A stretch of 64,000 nucleotides of DNA from Actinomadura roseirufa (GCF_900659635.1 NZ_CAACVB010000004.1:37206-101205), one strand, 5' to 3'. Numbered from the stretch's first letter, positions 27,914 to 36,271 are shown. Numbers and translations are program-made. The notes: generated by a model not told the origin, from the letters alone.

Positions 27914-28243
27914 TCAGGCTGGGGGGACGTGCTCTTGTGCCGGGTCCCCTGGGAATCTGTAGGCGATCCCGAAGGCGATCCAGGTTCCGTCGGGCCGAGC
28001 GTCCAGGTCCCTGATCAGGTCGGCGTCGATGTCCGGGTCGAGGTCGTGCCGCCGCCCGACCGTCAGCGCGTATTGCGCCGGCTGGAACGCTCGGGCGAAC
28101 CAGCCCGAGGCGTAGGCCCTCACCTCCGCCTGGGTCTTCATCGTCCCCGGTTCGATGAACAGCACTTCGCCCGACCCCCGCACTAGACGAGCGGTCGGTG
28201 GCAACCATCCCGCGCCGCCGGCCAATTCGTCCCTGAAGCCCAT
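27914..28243 (-). CDS. Hypothetical protein
   Basis: 109 residues, soluble. ATG with GAGGAGG 7 bases upstream decides the start. No family recognised; phrases include GWLPPTARLVRGSGEVLFIE and a C-terminal IAFGIAYRFPGDPAQE. It converges with the DUF488 gene. Coding character is supported by the ribosome site and an orderly codon pattern only. Confidence 0.65.
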   Translation of the reverse strand: MGFRDELAGGAGWLPPTARLVRGSGEVLFIEPGTMKTQAEVRAYASGWFARAFQPAQYALTVGRRHDLDPDIDADLIRDLDARPDGTWIAFGIAYRFPGDPAQEHVPPA

Positions 28244-28516
28244 CCGGCCTCCTCGCAAAGAGCATTCACCCCTTTGTACACCCCTGGACGGCACATCGGG
28301 CAGCGCGAGAGGAGAGGCGTTGGTCTTTCAGGACGTCATCGAGGGGTTTTGAAGTACGTCGACCTCAATGCCGCTGTGGGGGAGCTGACGGGCCTTATCG
28401 ATCCCTCTCCTTACCTTGTGCGGCTCCCTGAGCGGGCCGGTGAATCCGGCGGCCTAGGCGGGCTCGTCGCGAGGTGGGCCGGGTGACGTGCTCTTGCGCG
28501 GGATCCGGCGGGACGG

Positions 28517-29734
28517 TCACATGTCGGCTTCGGGGCTTGGTCTGCGGGTCACCGGGGTGGACGGGGAGCGGCGGGTGGCGGGGGTATAGAGGGCCGTTGC
28601 GGTCGCCAGGGCCGTCATCAGGAGGAGGGGGCCTGAGCTGCCGAAACGCTGGCCCAGGGCGCTGGCCGCGGGGATGAGGGCCAGTTGGCCGGCGAAGTTC
28701 ATCGTGGAGAGCCAGGTGAAGGTCTCCGCGCGGTGTTCCCGGGGGGACGCGGTGACCGCGAGGGCGGACAGCAGCGTCAGGGACGGGGCGATGGCGGCAC
28801 CGGCGGCGATCGCGAGGGGGATGAAGAGCCAGGGCGAGGACGTCAGGGAGGCGGTGGCGGTCGTGGCGGCGAACCAGGCCGCGAGGGTGACGAGCCTGCC
28901 GGACGGGGTGCCCGGCCAGGGGCGGGCACCGAAGATCAGGCCGCCCGTCAGGCTCGCGGCCGCGACGCCCGCCGCGATGAGGCCGAGCAGGTGCGGCTGG
29001 TGCCGTCCGGCGGTGTAGGTCGCGATGGCCACGTCGAGCAGGGCCATCGAGGGGATGAGCAGGACGGCGATCGGGAGGAGGCGGCGGACGGCGGCGGCCG
29101 ACAGCGGGCCCCATGACCACAGGGCCGGGGCACCGGAGGCGGTGGCGTGCCGGAGGGCGGGACCGGTGAGCATCAGCGAGACGCCCGCCAGGGTGGAGAG
29201 CCCGGCGATCAGCAGGGGCAGCCACGCGGTGGCGCCGCTCAGGGCCGCGACGAGCAGCGGGCCCGCCAGGTAGACGCCTTCGACGAGGATCGACTCGAAG
29301 GCGAGCCCGGTGGGGAGCAGCGACTCCTCCAGCACCTGGGGGAGCGCCGTCCGCAGGGTGGCGGCGGTCGGCGGCGCGGTGGCGCCGGTCACGATGGCGG
29401 CGAGCGTGCTGACCGGGAGGGGAAGCCCGCCGGTGGCGCAGGCGGCGAGTCCGATCAGGGCGAGGCAGTGGGCGAGCGCCGCGCCGCCGAGGGCCCGCGC
29501 CGGGCCGAAGCGGTCGACGGCGCGGCCCAGCAGCGGCGCCGTGATCACCAGCGGGGCGACGAACGCGCCCGCGAGCAGCCCGGCCCGGCCGACGCCCACG
29601 GTCGACTGCCCGAGCAGCAGCAGGGACAGGACGACCATGCCGGACGGCAGCCTGGCCAGGAAGTATCCGGCGAAAAGCCGGCGCATTCCGGGAACGCCGA
29701 AGAGAGCCTTGTAGGCCCCCATCCCGAAACGCAT
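28517..29734 (-). CDS. MFS transporter (12-helix type)
   Basis: 405 residues with about 12 hydrophobic segments. It starts with MRFGMGAYKALFGVPGMRRL, a typical MFS N-terminus before helix 1. The loop 2-3 motif is represented by GRAVDRFGPARALGG. The mid-loop and C-terminal half (LALIPAASALGQRFGSSGP) complete the fold. Substrate unknown, probably a drug or metabolite efflux carrier. ATG with GGAGGG 7 bases upstream. It is divergent from a MerR-family regulator, 333 bases away, a frequent efflux-regulator pairing. Confidence 0.9.
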   Translation of the reverse strand: MRFGMGAYKALFGVPGMRRLFAGYFLARLPSGMVVLSLLLLGQSTVGVGRAGLLAGAFVAPLVITAPLLGRAVDRFGPARALGGAALAHCLALIGLAACATGGLPLPVSTLAAIVTGATAPPTAATLRTALPQVLEESLLPTGLAFESILVEGVYLAGPLLVAALSGATAWLPLLIAGLSTLAGVSLMLTGPALRHATASGAPALWSWGPLSAAAVRRLLPIAVLLIPSMALLDVAIATYTAGRHQPHLLGLIAAGVAAASLTGGLIFGARPWPGTPSGRLVTLAAWFAATTATASLTSSPWLFIPLAIAAGAAIAPSLTLLSALAVTASPREHRAETFTWLSTMNFAGQLALIPAASALGQRFGSSGPLLLMTALATATALYTPATRRSPSTPVTRRPSPEADM

Positions 29735-30067
29735 CGCCCTCCATTCTCTTCGACACGTCGAGCGCGGGAATCGAGGCGACGGCCATCGCCGATCCAGCGC
29801 GGCGTCCCTGACCTGGCTGGTCGTCGAGCCGATGCGGACGGGCCGGCCCGGCGACGTGGCGCTGCGCCGGATGCTCGCGGACGGTCTGGTCGGCCTGCCC
29901 CTGGAATCGCCCCTGCGCAACTGGCCCACGCCCGTTCTCCACGCGTGAGACGGGAGGTCCTCGGGGAGGAGGTGGTCCACGGCGGCCGGATGGTGACGTT
30001 GGGCGATCGGTTATCGTGGCAGCGATCTGAACGTTCACATTGATATGAAGGTCAAGGGGAGGCGAAC
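29735..30067. other. Divergent intergenic region between MFS and MerR genes, with a gene remnant
   Basis: 333 bases. Bases about 29800-29948 read on the plus strand as TWLVVEPMRTGRPGDVALR and on to PVLHA followed by a stop. This is coding-like with no start, possibly the tail of a lost gene. The right part holds the MerR promoter. Confidence 0.4.
30034..30049. promoter_or_regulatory. Possible MerR-type operator
   Basis: TTCACATT-GATATGAA, an imperfect 16-bp dyad (6 of 8 pairs), lies 19-34 bases before the MerR-family start codon in an AT-rich patch. MerR proteins bind dyads within their own promoters, but I cannot place the -35 and -10 boxes with confidence. Confidence 0.4.
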
Positions 30068-30496
30068 GTGCTGATCGGGGAGCTGAGCCGGCGGACCGGG
30101 GTCCACGCGCACCAGTTGCGCTACTACGAGACTCAGGGCCTCCTGGAACCCCAGCGGGGGTCCAACGGTTACCGCGAGTTCGGCGAGGACGCCATCCTGA
30201 CCGTGACCCAGATCAGGAAGCTGCTCGAAGCCGGGCTGTCGACCGAGGACATCGCGTTCCTGCTGCCCTGCGCGACGGGGGCGAACCCCGAACTGGAGCC
30301 GTGCCCCGAACTCCTGGACACCCTGTACTCGCGCCTGGGCAAGCTGGACGAGCACATCGAGACGCTCGCCCGCTGCCGCCGTGCCCTCAACGATTACATC
30401 GACACCACGGAACGGCATGTGTCGGGGCAGTACGAGCCGTGGGACTCCCCGCGAGTGCAGACCTGCGACTCCCCGCAGGTCCCGGCGCACGCCTGA
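30068..30496 (+). CDS. MerR-family transcriptional regulator
   Basis: 142 residues. The N-terminal MerR helix-turn-helix and wing is unmistakable: IGELSRRTGVHAHQLRYYET and GLLEPQRGSNGYREF. A coiled dimerisation helix follows (about 75-115). The C-terminal region holds scattered cysteines (PC, PCPE, ARC, TCD) that could bind metal or sense redox, but there is no clear metal-loop signature. GTG start with GGGGAGG 6 bases upstream. Likely regulates the divergent MFS gene. Confidence 0.93.
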   Translation: MLIGELSRRTGVHAHQLRYYETQGLLEPQRGSNGYREFGEDAILTVTQIRKLLEAGLSTEDIAFLLPCATGANPELEPCPELLDTLYSRLGKLDEHIETLARCRRALNDYIDTTERHVSGQYEPWDSPRVQTCDSPQVPAHA

Positions 30497-30653
30497 TCAC
30501 ATCGAGGGCCGCGCCAGGCGCGCCGGACGGATGTGTCCGGATGTGGCCTGGCGGCTGTGCCGGAGGGAAAGCCGGTTTAATGGGCTGAGAAGTGTCGGCG
30601 GGGTGGGCTAGGGTCCTGGCCGTTGTGATCATTTCCCCCGCGGCAGGAACGCG

Positions 30654-30935
30654 ATGAACCTCGATTTCAATGCTGAGCCCGCCTTCTCGTGGTACGTGGT
30701 GATGCTGGCTTTCTCCGGCGTCCTCATGTTCGTGGCGATCTCCGTGGCGGAGAAGCTCAGCGAGCGGCTGATGTACGCCGGTCTGGGGCTGGGCCTTCTC
30801 GGCTACGCCGTCTACCTCGCCTTCATTTTCGACGGCGGTACGTACACGATGTTCTACTACGTGTTCGCGGTGCCCGTCATCGCGCTGTTCAAGCTGGGCG
30901 CGAGGCTGTTCGGACGGAGCGGCGAGAGCGCCTGA
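30654..30935 (+). CDS. Small membrane protein
   Basis: 93 residues with three hydrophobic segments, at about 13-32, 40-56 and 62-85 (the last containing MFYYVFAVPVIALFKLGARL). No family recognised. ATG start with GGCAGG about 6 bases before it. It stands alone, ended by a strong terminator hairpin, so it is probably a monocistronic gene. Confidence 0.75.
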   Translation: MNLDFNAEPAFSWYVVMLAFSGVLMFVAISVAEKLSERLMYAGLGLGLLGYAVYLAFIFDGGTYTMFYYVFAVPVIALFKLGARLFGRSGESA

Positions 30936-31277
30936 TCCCGGTGACCCCCGGCCGCGGCACGCGGCCGGGGGTCGCTCGTTTTGCGGAGCGCCGCGGAGTC
31001 GGCGGGGGCGGGAATCCGTCCTGTGGGAACGGTTGCAGCGCGAATATCGGTCTCCATTTGGATCTCCTGAATCTGGGCCGTATCCGGGGCGAGATTCAAG
31101 GGCCTTGGTGTTTCTCTATTCGTGGCGTATGTGTCACGTCCAGTGATTTCCGGCGGGGGCTCGCTGTAGGGTGCGTGCCACCGCCGGGGCTCCGGTGAGC
31201 GGCGCGTCCGGCCCAGGCGACCCGAACGTGCGCCCCCATCTGGGCTTTTGAGACGGCGGCACGATAGACCTGCACCC
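30936..31277. other. Intergenic region after the small membrane protein
   Basis: 342 bases. The left edge contains the terminator listed separately. The rest, about 31000-31230, is non-coding by eye and should hold the promoter of the PP2C-like gene. Confidence 0.45.
30944..30988 (+). terminator. Rho-independent-like terminator
   Basis: ACCCCCGGCCGC (30944-30955) pairs perfectly with GCGGCCGGGGGT (30961-30972) around a 5-base loop. TCGTTTT follows a few bases later. Confidence 0.85.
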
Positions 31278-31284
31278 GTGCAGG
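31269..31284. promoter_or_regulatory. Perfect dyad spanning a start codon
   Basis: CCTGCAC-CC-GTGCAGG, 7-bp arms with a 2-base spacer. The right arm begins with the GTG start codon of the PP2C-like gene. GATAGA (31263-31268) just upstream could be a -10 box of a leaderless message, in which case the dyad would be an operator at the transcription start. Confidence 0.45.
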
Positions 31285-32015
31285 TTTGCTTTGTGAGCGA
31301 GGCGACGCCCGGCGGGGAGAACGAGGACTTCGTCGCGGCGGGGCCCGGATGGGTCGTGCTGCTGGACGGGGCGACCGCGCCGCCGGGGGTGGACAGCGGA
31401 TGCCGGCACGACCCCGCGTGGCTGGCGCGCGGGATCGGCGGGCGGCTCGCGGCGCTGCTGGCGCCGGAGGACGGAAGGCCGCTGCCCGGCCTGGTGGCCG
31501 AGGCGATCGAGGCGACGGCGGCGGCGCACGCGGGGACGTGCGACCTGGCGAACCCCGACAGCCCGTCGGCGACGGTGTCGCTGCTGCGGCGCCGGGACGA
31601 GGTCGTGGAGTGGTTCGTCCTGGCGGACTCGCCGATCCTGCTGGACGCCGGGAAGGTCCGGGTCGTCCGGGACGACCGCGTCGACCACCTGCCCTCCTAC
31701 ACGGTGGAGGCGGTACGGGCCGCGCGCAACAGCCCCGGCGGGTTCTGGGTGGCGGCCGCGGACCCGGGCGCGGCGTTCCAAGGGCTGACCGGCGAGGTGC
31801 CGGTGCGGGGACTGCGGCGTGCGGCGGTGCTCAGCGACGGGGCGTCCCGGCTGGTCGAGCGGTTCGGGCGGATGGGCTGGGACGACCTGCTGGGCCTGCT
31901 GGACGAGCACGGGCCGCGTGAACTGGTCCGGCGGACGCGGGAGGCGGAGGCGGCCGACACGATCCCCCGGGTGAAGCGGTACGACGACGCCACCGCGGTG
32001 CTCGTGCGGTTCTAG
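31278..32015 (+). CDS. PP2C-like serine/threonine phosphatase family protein
   Basis: 245 residues. The PP2C pattern appears as GGENEDF near 13-19, VVLLDGATAP near 26-35, PSATVSLLRR in the middle and VLSDGASRLVERFG near 178-191, with a final DDATAVLVRF. These supply the usual aspartates for two metal ions. No membrane segment or extra sensor domain. GTG start; no Shine-Dalgarno sequence, with a dyad over the start codon. It converges with the next gene, and the two stop codons share the palindrome CTAG. Confidence 0.82.
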   Translation: MQVCFVSEATPGGENEDFVAAGPGWVVLLDGATAPPGVDSGCRHDPAWLARGIGGRLAALLAPEDGRPLPGLVAEAIEATAAAHAGTCDLANPDSPSATVSLLRRRDEVVEWFVLADSPILLDAGKVRVVRDDRVDHLPSYTVEAVRAARNSPGGFWVAAADPGAAFQGLTGEVPVRGLRRAAVLSDGASRLVERFGRMGWDDLLGLLDEHGPRELVRRTREAEAADTIPRVKRYDDATAVLVRF

Positions 32016-33049
32016 TGGGGGGCGGCCGCCGGGGCGATGTGCGGCCACCAGCCGGCGAGGTCCTCCGGAAGGTGCACGCCTTCGAGCTTGAGGGCGGCGG
32101 GCATGTGGAAGCGGCGCCCGGCGGGGAACGAGCGGGTGTAGGGCGGCGGGTCGAGCACGATGACGCGGGTGCCGTTGACCGCGGGGACGTCGGCGGGCAC
32201 GCCCTCGTTGTAGATCCAGGCGCCGTGGGCGTCGACGAGGTTCCACGGGCTGGACACGACGGGACGGCCGGGCGGGACGTCGGTGTCCAGGAAGCAGGCG
32301 ATGATCTCCGGCTCGGGCGGGGTGCCGGGCATGCCGCCCGGACGGCCGGCGAGGGCTCCGGCGAGCAGCATGTGCAGTTGGAAGTTGTCGCCGATGCCGC
32401 TGATGGAGACCGTCCACCCCTTCCGGCTGGCACGGTCCAGGACGAGGAGCCGCTCGCCGTCCAGAACGCGCAGCAGGTCGCGGACGTGTTCCATCTGGGG
32501 GAGGTACTTGGAGACCCGCTCCGCCGCGTAGGCGGTGAGGTCGCGTTCCTCGACCCCGGCGCGGACGCCCGGTGACATCGTCAGGGCGGTGGTGGCGGCC
32601 ATCGCGAACTGGGGGAGCGCGAACCAGGACATCATCGCGCTGACGGCGCCGTCGCCGAGCGAGGGCCTGACCGTGTCGAAGATCTGCTGCGAGGGCTGCT
32701 CGTCCTCCATGCCCGGGGGCTTGCCGCCGGTGGCCTCCTCCCACGTCTCGCCGAACGCGATCGCGGCGGCGGCGACCTCGGCGAGGCGCGCCACGACGGC
32801 GCGGCCGGCCGCGGACGGGTCGGCGCCGTTCTCGATCCAGGCGCCGCCGAGCACGGCGAGCCAGCCGCCGAGGTTGGGCGGGGCCTCGGTGATCCCCTCG
32901 GCGAGCCGGGGCATCACGGCCGACAGGTCGGCGGCCGTGGCCGCCTCCGCCTCCCGCATCGTCTGGGGGAGGAGCGAGCTGAAGGACTGGTCCTCGACGA
33001 TCGCCGCGCGGACGAGCTCGTCGACGACATGGGAGAACGCCGCACTCAT
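32012..33049 (-). CDS. Hypothetical protein (about 345 residues)
   Basis: No family recognised. The N-terminal half is helical and alanine-rich with negative charge. The C-terminal half contains GERLLVLDRASRKGWTVSIS and a proline-rich end (VIVLDPPPYTRSFPAGRRF). A hydrophobic stretch (SAMMSWFALPQFAMAATTAL) near 140-160 could be membrane-associated. Start uncertain: ATG at 33049 with a second ATG nine bases upstream, neither with a clear ribosome site. Its stop overlaps that of the convergent PP2C-like gene by 4 bases. Confidence 0.7.
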   Translation of the reverse strand: MSAAFSHVVDELVRAAIVEDQSFSSLLPQTMREAEAATAADLSAVMPRLAEGITEAPPNLGGWLAVLGGAWIENGADPSAAGRAVVARLAEVAAAAIAFGETWEEATGGKPPGMEDEQPSQQIFDTVRPSLGDGAVSAMMSWFALPQFAMAATTALTMSPGVRAGVEERDLTAYAAERVSKYLPQMEHVRDLLRVLDGERLLVLDRASRKGWTVSISGIGDNFQLHMLLAGALAGRPGGMPGTPPEPEIIACFLDTDVPPGRPVVSSPWNLVDAHGAWIYNEGVPADVPAVNGTRVIVLDPPPYTRSFPAGRRFHMPAALKLEGVHLPEDLAGWWPHIAPAAAPH

Positions 33050-33202
33050 AAAGATCATTTTCGCACGGCCGCGGCCGTGTGGGGATCGGGGGTGAGCGCC
33101 GGTCCGTCCGGGGGCCCATGACCCGTCCCCGGGACGCCGTCGGCCGCCGTCCGCCCCGCTGACCAGGGGCGACGAAGGCCCCGCGGAAGGGCGGCAATCG
33201 AG

Positions 33203-33232
33203 TTCGCAAGTGGTGCCGAGTCCGTGTATGGT
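33203..33232 (+). promoter_or_regulatory. Probable tRNA-Thr promoter
   Basis: TTCGCA (33203-33208), an 18-base spacer and TATGGT (33227-33232), 21 bases before the tRNA. Confidence 0.5.
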
Positions 33233-33253
33233 TTCCACTGCGCGAACGACGCA

Positions 33254-33327
33254 AGCCCCTTTAGCTCAGTCGGCAGAGCGTCTCCATGGTAAGGAGAAGG
33301 TCTACGGTTCGATTCCGTAAAGGGGCT
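33254..33327 (+). tRNA. tRNA-Thr (anticodon GGT)
   Basis: Acceptor GCCCCTT pairs with AAGGGGC. D arm TAGCTCAGTCGGCAGAGC. Anticodon loop ATGGTAA between CTCC and GGAG arms gives GGT. T arm ACGG-TTCGATT-CCGT. Discriminator T; no CCA encoded. First of a tRNA-Thr, tRNA-Met, rpmG series. Confidence 0.95.
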
Positions 33328-33632
33328 CAGCGACAACACGGCCGCCGTCCGGACTTCCGGAGGCGGCCTTCGTTGTTGTGCGGCACCGCCCGTCCGGGTC
33401 GTCCCGCGCGGGTGGGTCACGTGGTGCCCTGATTCGCTCCATACGGGGCCCTGTGGTAGCGTCCCACCGGTTCCAGAAGGACGTTTCGCAGGTCACCGGC
33501 GCACCCGGTACCCTGGGACACGGTCCCCGGGAGCCCGCGAAACCGATTCCCCGATCATGGTGCGGGCCTTCGTGTTTCCAGGGCTCGGTGAGCATCCGGT
33601 ATCCTTGCAATCCGGTCCACACCGACCATCGC
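33328..33632. other. Spacer between tRNA-Thr and tRNA-Met
   Basis: 305 bases, no gene supported. A hairpin just after tRNA-Thr (GGCCGCC...GGCGGCC around 33341-33366, CTTCCGGAG inside) may terminate it. Possible -10 boxes are TACCCT at 33509-33514 and TATCCT at 33600-33605; the latter is placed for tRNA-Met. Confidence 0.5.
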
Positions 33633-33706
33633 GGCGGGGTAGCTCAGTCAGGCAGAGCAAGCGGCTCATAATCGCTGTGTCGCCGGTTCAAGTCCGGCCC
33701 TCGCTA
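33633..33706 (+). tRNA. tRNA-Met (anticodon CAT, elongator)
   Basis: Acceptor GGCGGGG pairs with CCTCGCT through two G-U pairs. D arm TAGCTCAGTCAGGCAGAGC. Anticodon stem-loop GCGGCTCATAATCGC gives CAT. T arm GCCGG-TTCAAGT-CCGGC. The paired first base and absence of the three G-C pairs of initiator tRNA point to the elongator. Confidence 0.93.
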
Positions 33707-33823
33707 CTACCCGAGTCCCTCACCTCCATCCGGAGGTGAGACGGCTGGGTCGAATCGCCGACCGCCCTTCCGGGGCGGCCGAGGTACGTAGTCCATGTCC
33801 CTAGCCCAGAAAGGCACTCCATC

Positions 33824-33988
33824 GTGGCTGCCACCGACGTCCGGCCGAAGATCACGCTGGCCTGCCAGGAGTGCAAGCACCGCAACTACATCACGCGGAA
33901 GAACCGGCGCAACGACCCGGACCGCCTCGAGATCAAGAAGTACTGCCCCAACTGCAGGACGCACCGTCCGCACCGCGAGACCCGCTAG
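33824..33988 (+). CDS. rpmG: 50S ribosomal protein L33
   Basis: 54 residues, a small basic large-subunit protein. [18 protein letters not shown] at about 14-31 and [12 protein letters not shown] near 40-51 give the two CxxC pairs of the zinc-binding (C+) form. GTG start; the AAAGG-like sequence upstream (AGAAAGGCACTCC) is about 12 bases away. It follows tRNA-Met, as rpmG does in many actinomycetes. The last 60 bases of the gene are partly duplicated immediately downstream (see findings). Confidence 0.96.
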   Translation: MAATDVRPKITLACQECKHRNYITRKNRRNDPDRLEIKKYCPNCRTHRPHRETR

Positions 33989-34004
33989 CCGAGGCCCCAA
34001 CGGG

Positions 34005-34078
34005 GAAGTACTGCCCGCTGCGCTTCACCACGGGGCAGGACGCACCGTCCGCACCGCGAAACCCGCTAACCGAGGCCC
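34005..34078 (+). repeat. Partial duplication of the rpmG 3' end
   Basis: The 43 bases 34036-34078 repeat 33955-33997, the end of rpmG plus its stop, with two substitutions. The stop codon TAG becomes TAA. A further 12-mer (34005-34016) repeats 33937-33948. The spacing between the two parts grew from 6 to 19 bases. Confidence 0.85.
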
Positions 34079-34273
34079 TTCCCAGCTCCTCAACGGCATC
34101 GGTGGTCGTCTCTCCGCACCGCTCGCCCAGACGTGATCCAGCCCGTCCTCGCCAGTGAGACCCGCGAGGGCGGGCTGACGTCGTTCTGTTAGCGTCCGTC
34201 CGAGACGAGCCGGCGGGGCGCCCGGCCCGGCATCGCTCGGCGCGGCCCCGTTCGACCTGGAAGGACGGACTGC

Positions 34274-34708
34274 ATGGCACTCAACCGTGATTTCGTCGGG
34301 CGGAGCTTCCCGCCGGGCGAGCCGTACGAGGTCACCCGGTTGAAGATCCGCGAGTTCGCGGACGCGATCGGCGACCCGAACCCGATCTACCGCGACCGGG
34401 AGGCCGCCAAGGCGGCCGGGCACCCCGACGTCATCGCGCCCCCCACCTTCCCCATCGCCGTGTCGTTCATCGACGGGCTGTCCGACCCCGGGCTCGGGCT
34501 GAACTTCGCGATGGTGGTCCACGGCGGGCAGCGGTTCGAGTACACCCGCCCGCTGCGCGCGGGCGACGTGGTGACCGCCGTCGCGACGATCACCGAGATC
34601 CGGTCGATCGGCGCCAACGAGAAGCTCGACATCACGACCGAGATCACGACCGTCGAGGGCGAGCTCGTCTGCACGTCCTACAGCACGATCGTCGAGCGGG
34701 GGGCCTGA
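34274..34708 (+). CDS. hadA: (3R)-hydroxyacyl-ACP dehydratase subunit HadA-like (non-catalytic hot-dog)
   Basis: 144 residues, MaoC/FAS1_DH hot-dog fold. In mycobacteria HadA pairs with HadB in fatty acid synthase II elongation. The family block AIGDPNPIYRDREAA has Asp34 but Tyr39 where a catalytic His would be, as expected for the substrate-holding subunit. ATG with GGAAGGAC 10 bases upstream. Its stop overlaps the hadB ATG, so the two are translated together. The pathway here need not be mycolic acid synthesis, since this is not evidently a mycolata genome. Confidence 0.9.
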   Translation: MALNRDFVGRSFPPGEPYEVTRLKIREFADAIGDPNPIYRDREAAKAAGHPDVIAPPTFPIAVSFIDGLSDPGLGLNFAMVVHGGQRFEYTRPLRAGDVVTAVATITEIRSIGANEKLDITTEITTVEGELVCTSYSTIVERGA

Positions 34709-35133
34709 TGACCGCCACGGTGAACTACGCCGACGTCGAGGTCGGCACGGAGATTCCCGAGCGGGCGTACCAGATCGACCGGCTCAACCTCGTCATGTAC
34801 GCGGGCGCGTCCGGGGACTTCAACCCGATCCACTGGCGGGAGAGCTTCGCCAAGTCGGTCGGCCTGCCCGACGTGATCGCCCACGGCATGTACACGATGG
34901 CCCAGGGCGGCCGGTTCGTCACCGACTGGGTGGGCGACCCCGGCGCCGTCGTGGAGTACGAGGTACGGTTCTCGTCGCCGGTCGTGGTTCCCGACGAGGG
35001 CGGCGCGACCGTGGTGATCAGCGGCAAGGTGGAGAAGAAGCTCGACGACAACAAGGTCGTCGTGGCGCTCACCGCCCGGTCGGACGAGCAGAAGGTCCTC
35101 ACCCGCGCCAAGGCCGTCGTCCGGCTCGTCTGA
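34708..35133 (+). CDS. hadB: (3R)-hydroxyacyl-ACP dehydratase subunit HadB-like (catalytic hot-dog)
   Basis: 141 residues, MaoC domain. The dehydratase pair is present at Asp37 and His42 (SGDFNPIHWRES), followed by GLPDVIAHGMYTMAQGG. With HadA it should dehydrate 3-hydroxyacyl thioesters. The ATG overlaps the hadA stop. A GC-rich hairpin follows it before murB. Confidence 0.92.
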   Translation: MTATVNYADVEVGTEIPERAYQIDRLNLVMYAGASGDFNPIHWRESFAKSVGLPDVIAHGMYTMAQGGRFVTDWVGDPGAVVEYEVRFSSPVVVPDEGGATVVISGKVEKKLDDNKVVVALTARSDEQKVLTRAKAVVRLV

Positions 35134-35149
35134 GGCGCGCGGTGCCCGT

Positions 35150-35174
35150 GCCGGCCGGGATCGGCCCGGCCGGC
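35150..35174 (+). terminator. Hairpin between hadB and murB
   Basis: GCCGGCCGGG and CCCGGCCGGC form a perfect 10-bp stem around ATCGG, 17 bases after hadB. There is no T run, so partial termination or a processing site are both possible. Confidence 0.45.
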
Positions 35175-35203
35175 GGCGGACGACGTACGGAGGGGAAGAC
35201 GAC

Positions 35204-36271
35204 GTGGCGGTGTTCGCTGAAGAGGTGAACCTGGCCGGCTACACCACGCTGCGGCTGGGCGGCCCCGCCCGGCGCTTCGTCGAGGCGACGACCGAGGCGG
35301 AGCTCGTCGCGGCGGTCCGCGAGGCCGACGACCGCGGCGAGCCGGTGCTCGTGCTCGGCGGCGGGAGCAACCTCGTGGTGTCCGACGACGGGTTCCCGGG
35401 CACGGTGGTGCACGCCGGGACGCGCGGCGCCGAGCGCACGGGGGCCGACGGCGACCGCGTCCTCGTCCGGGTCCAGGCGGGCGAGGAATGGGACGCGTTC
35501 GTCGCGCGGTGCGTGAGCGACGGGCTGGCCGGCATCGAGTGCCTGTCGGGCGTCCCCGGCCGGGTCGGTGCCACGCCCATCCAGAACGTCGGCGCGTACG
35601 GCCAGGACGTGAGCGAGACGATCGTCGAGGTCCGCGCGTACGACCGGCGGGCCCGCGCGTGCGTGACCCTCGACCGCGACGCCTGCCGGTTCACCTACCG
35701 GCACAGCGTGTTCAAGGGCGACGACCGGTACCTCGTCCTGGACGTGACGTACGCGCTCCACGAGACGGAGCGGTCGCAGCCGATCGCCTACGCGGAGCTG
35801 GCCAGGCGGCTCGGCGTCCAGCCGGGTGAACGCGTGTCGCTCAAGGAGGCGCGCGACGCCGTCCTGGAGCTGCGCCGCGGCAAGGGCATGGTGCTGGACG
35901 CGGCCGACCCCGACACCCGCAGCGCCGGGTCGTTCTTCACCAACCCGATCCTCGAACCCGCGCAGCTCTCCGTCCTGGAGCGGCGCGTGGCGGAGCGGCT
36001 CGGCCCGGACGCGGTGTTCCCCCGCTACCCCGAGGCGGGCGGCCGGACGAAGACGTCGGCCGCCTGGCTGATCGACAAGGCGGGTTTCGCCAAGGGGCAC
36101 GCCCGCGGCCCGGCGCGGATCTCGACCAAGCACACGCTGGCGCTCACCAACCCGGGCGAGGCCCGCACCGCCGACCTGCTGGCGCTGGCCCGCGAGGTCC
36201 GCGCCGGCGTGCGCGAGGCGTTCGGCGTCGAGCTGGTCAACGAGCCGGTGTTGGTCGGCGTCACCCTCTGA
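35204..36271 (+). CDS. murB: UDP-N-acetylenolpyruvoylglucosamine reductase
   Basis: NADPH- and FAD-dependent enzyme making UDP-MurNAc for peptidoglycan, cytoplasmic. 355 residues, type I. FAD-binding blocks: TTLRLGGPARRFVEA (13-27) and VLVLGGGSNLVVSDDGF. Catalytic region: YRHSVFKGDDRY, RSAGSFFTNPI (serine proton donor) and NEPVLVG near the C-terminus with the conserved glutamate. GTG with GGAGGGG about 9 bases upstream. It stands between hadB and the Mn riboswitch. Confidence 0.96.
   Translation: MAVFAEEVNLAGYTTLRLGGPARRFVEATTEAELVAAVREADDRGEPVLVLGGGSNLVVSDDGFPGTVVHAGTRGAERTGADGDRVLVRVQAGEEWDAFVARCVSDGLAGIECLSGVPGRVGATPIQNVGAYGQDVSETIVEVRAYDRRARACVTLDRDACRFTYRHSVFKGDDRYLVLDVTYALHETERSQPIAYAELARRLGVQPGERVSLKEARDAVLELRRGKGMVLDAADPDTRSAGSFFTNPILEPAQLSVLERRVAERLGPDAVFPRYPEAGGRTKTSAAWLIDKAGFAKGHARGPARISTKHTLALTNPGEARTADLLALAREVRAGVREAFGVELVNEPVLVGVTL

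Noticed and set aside
29147..30043. A long plus-strand frame opposite the MFS gene
   Set aside because: It mirrors the transporter in codon phase and has a Glu/Arg/Gly-biased composition typical of antisense shadows; only a short tail near 29800-29948 was kept as a possible remnant.
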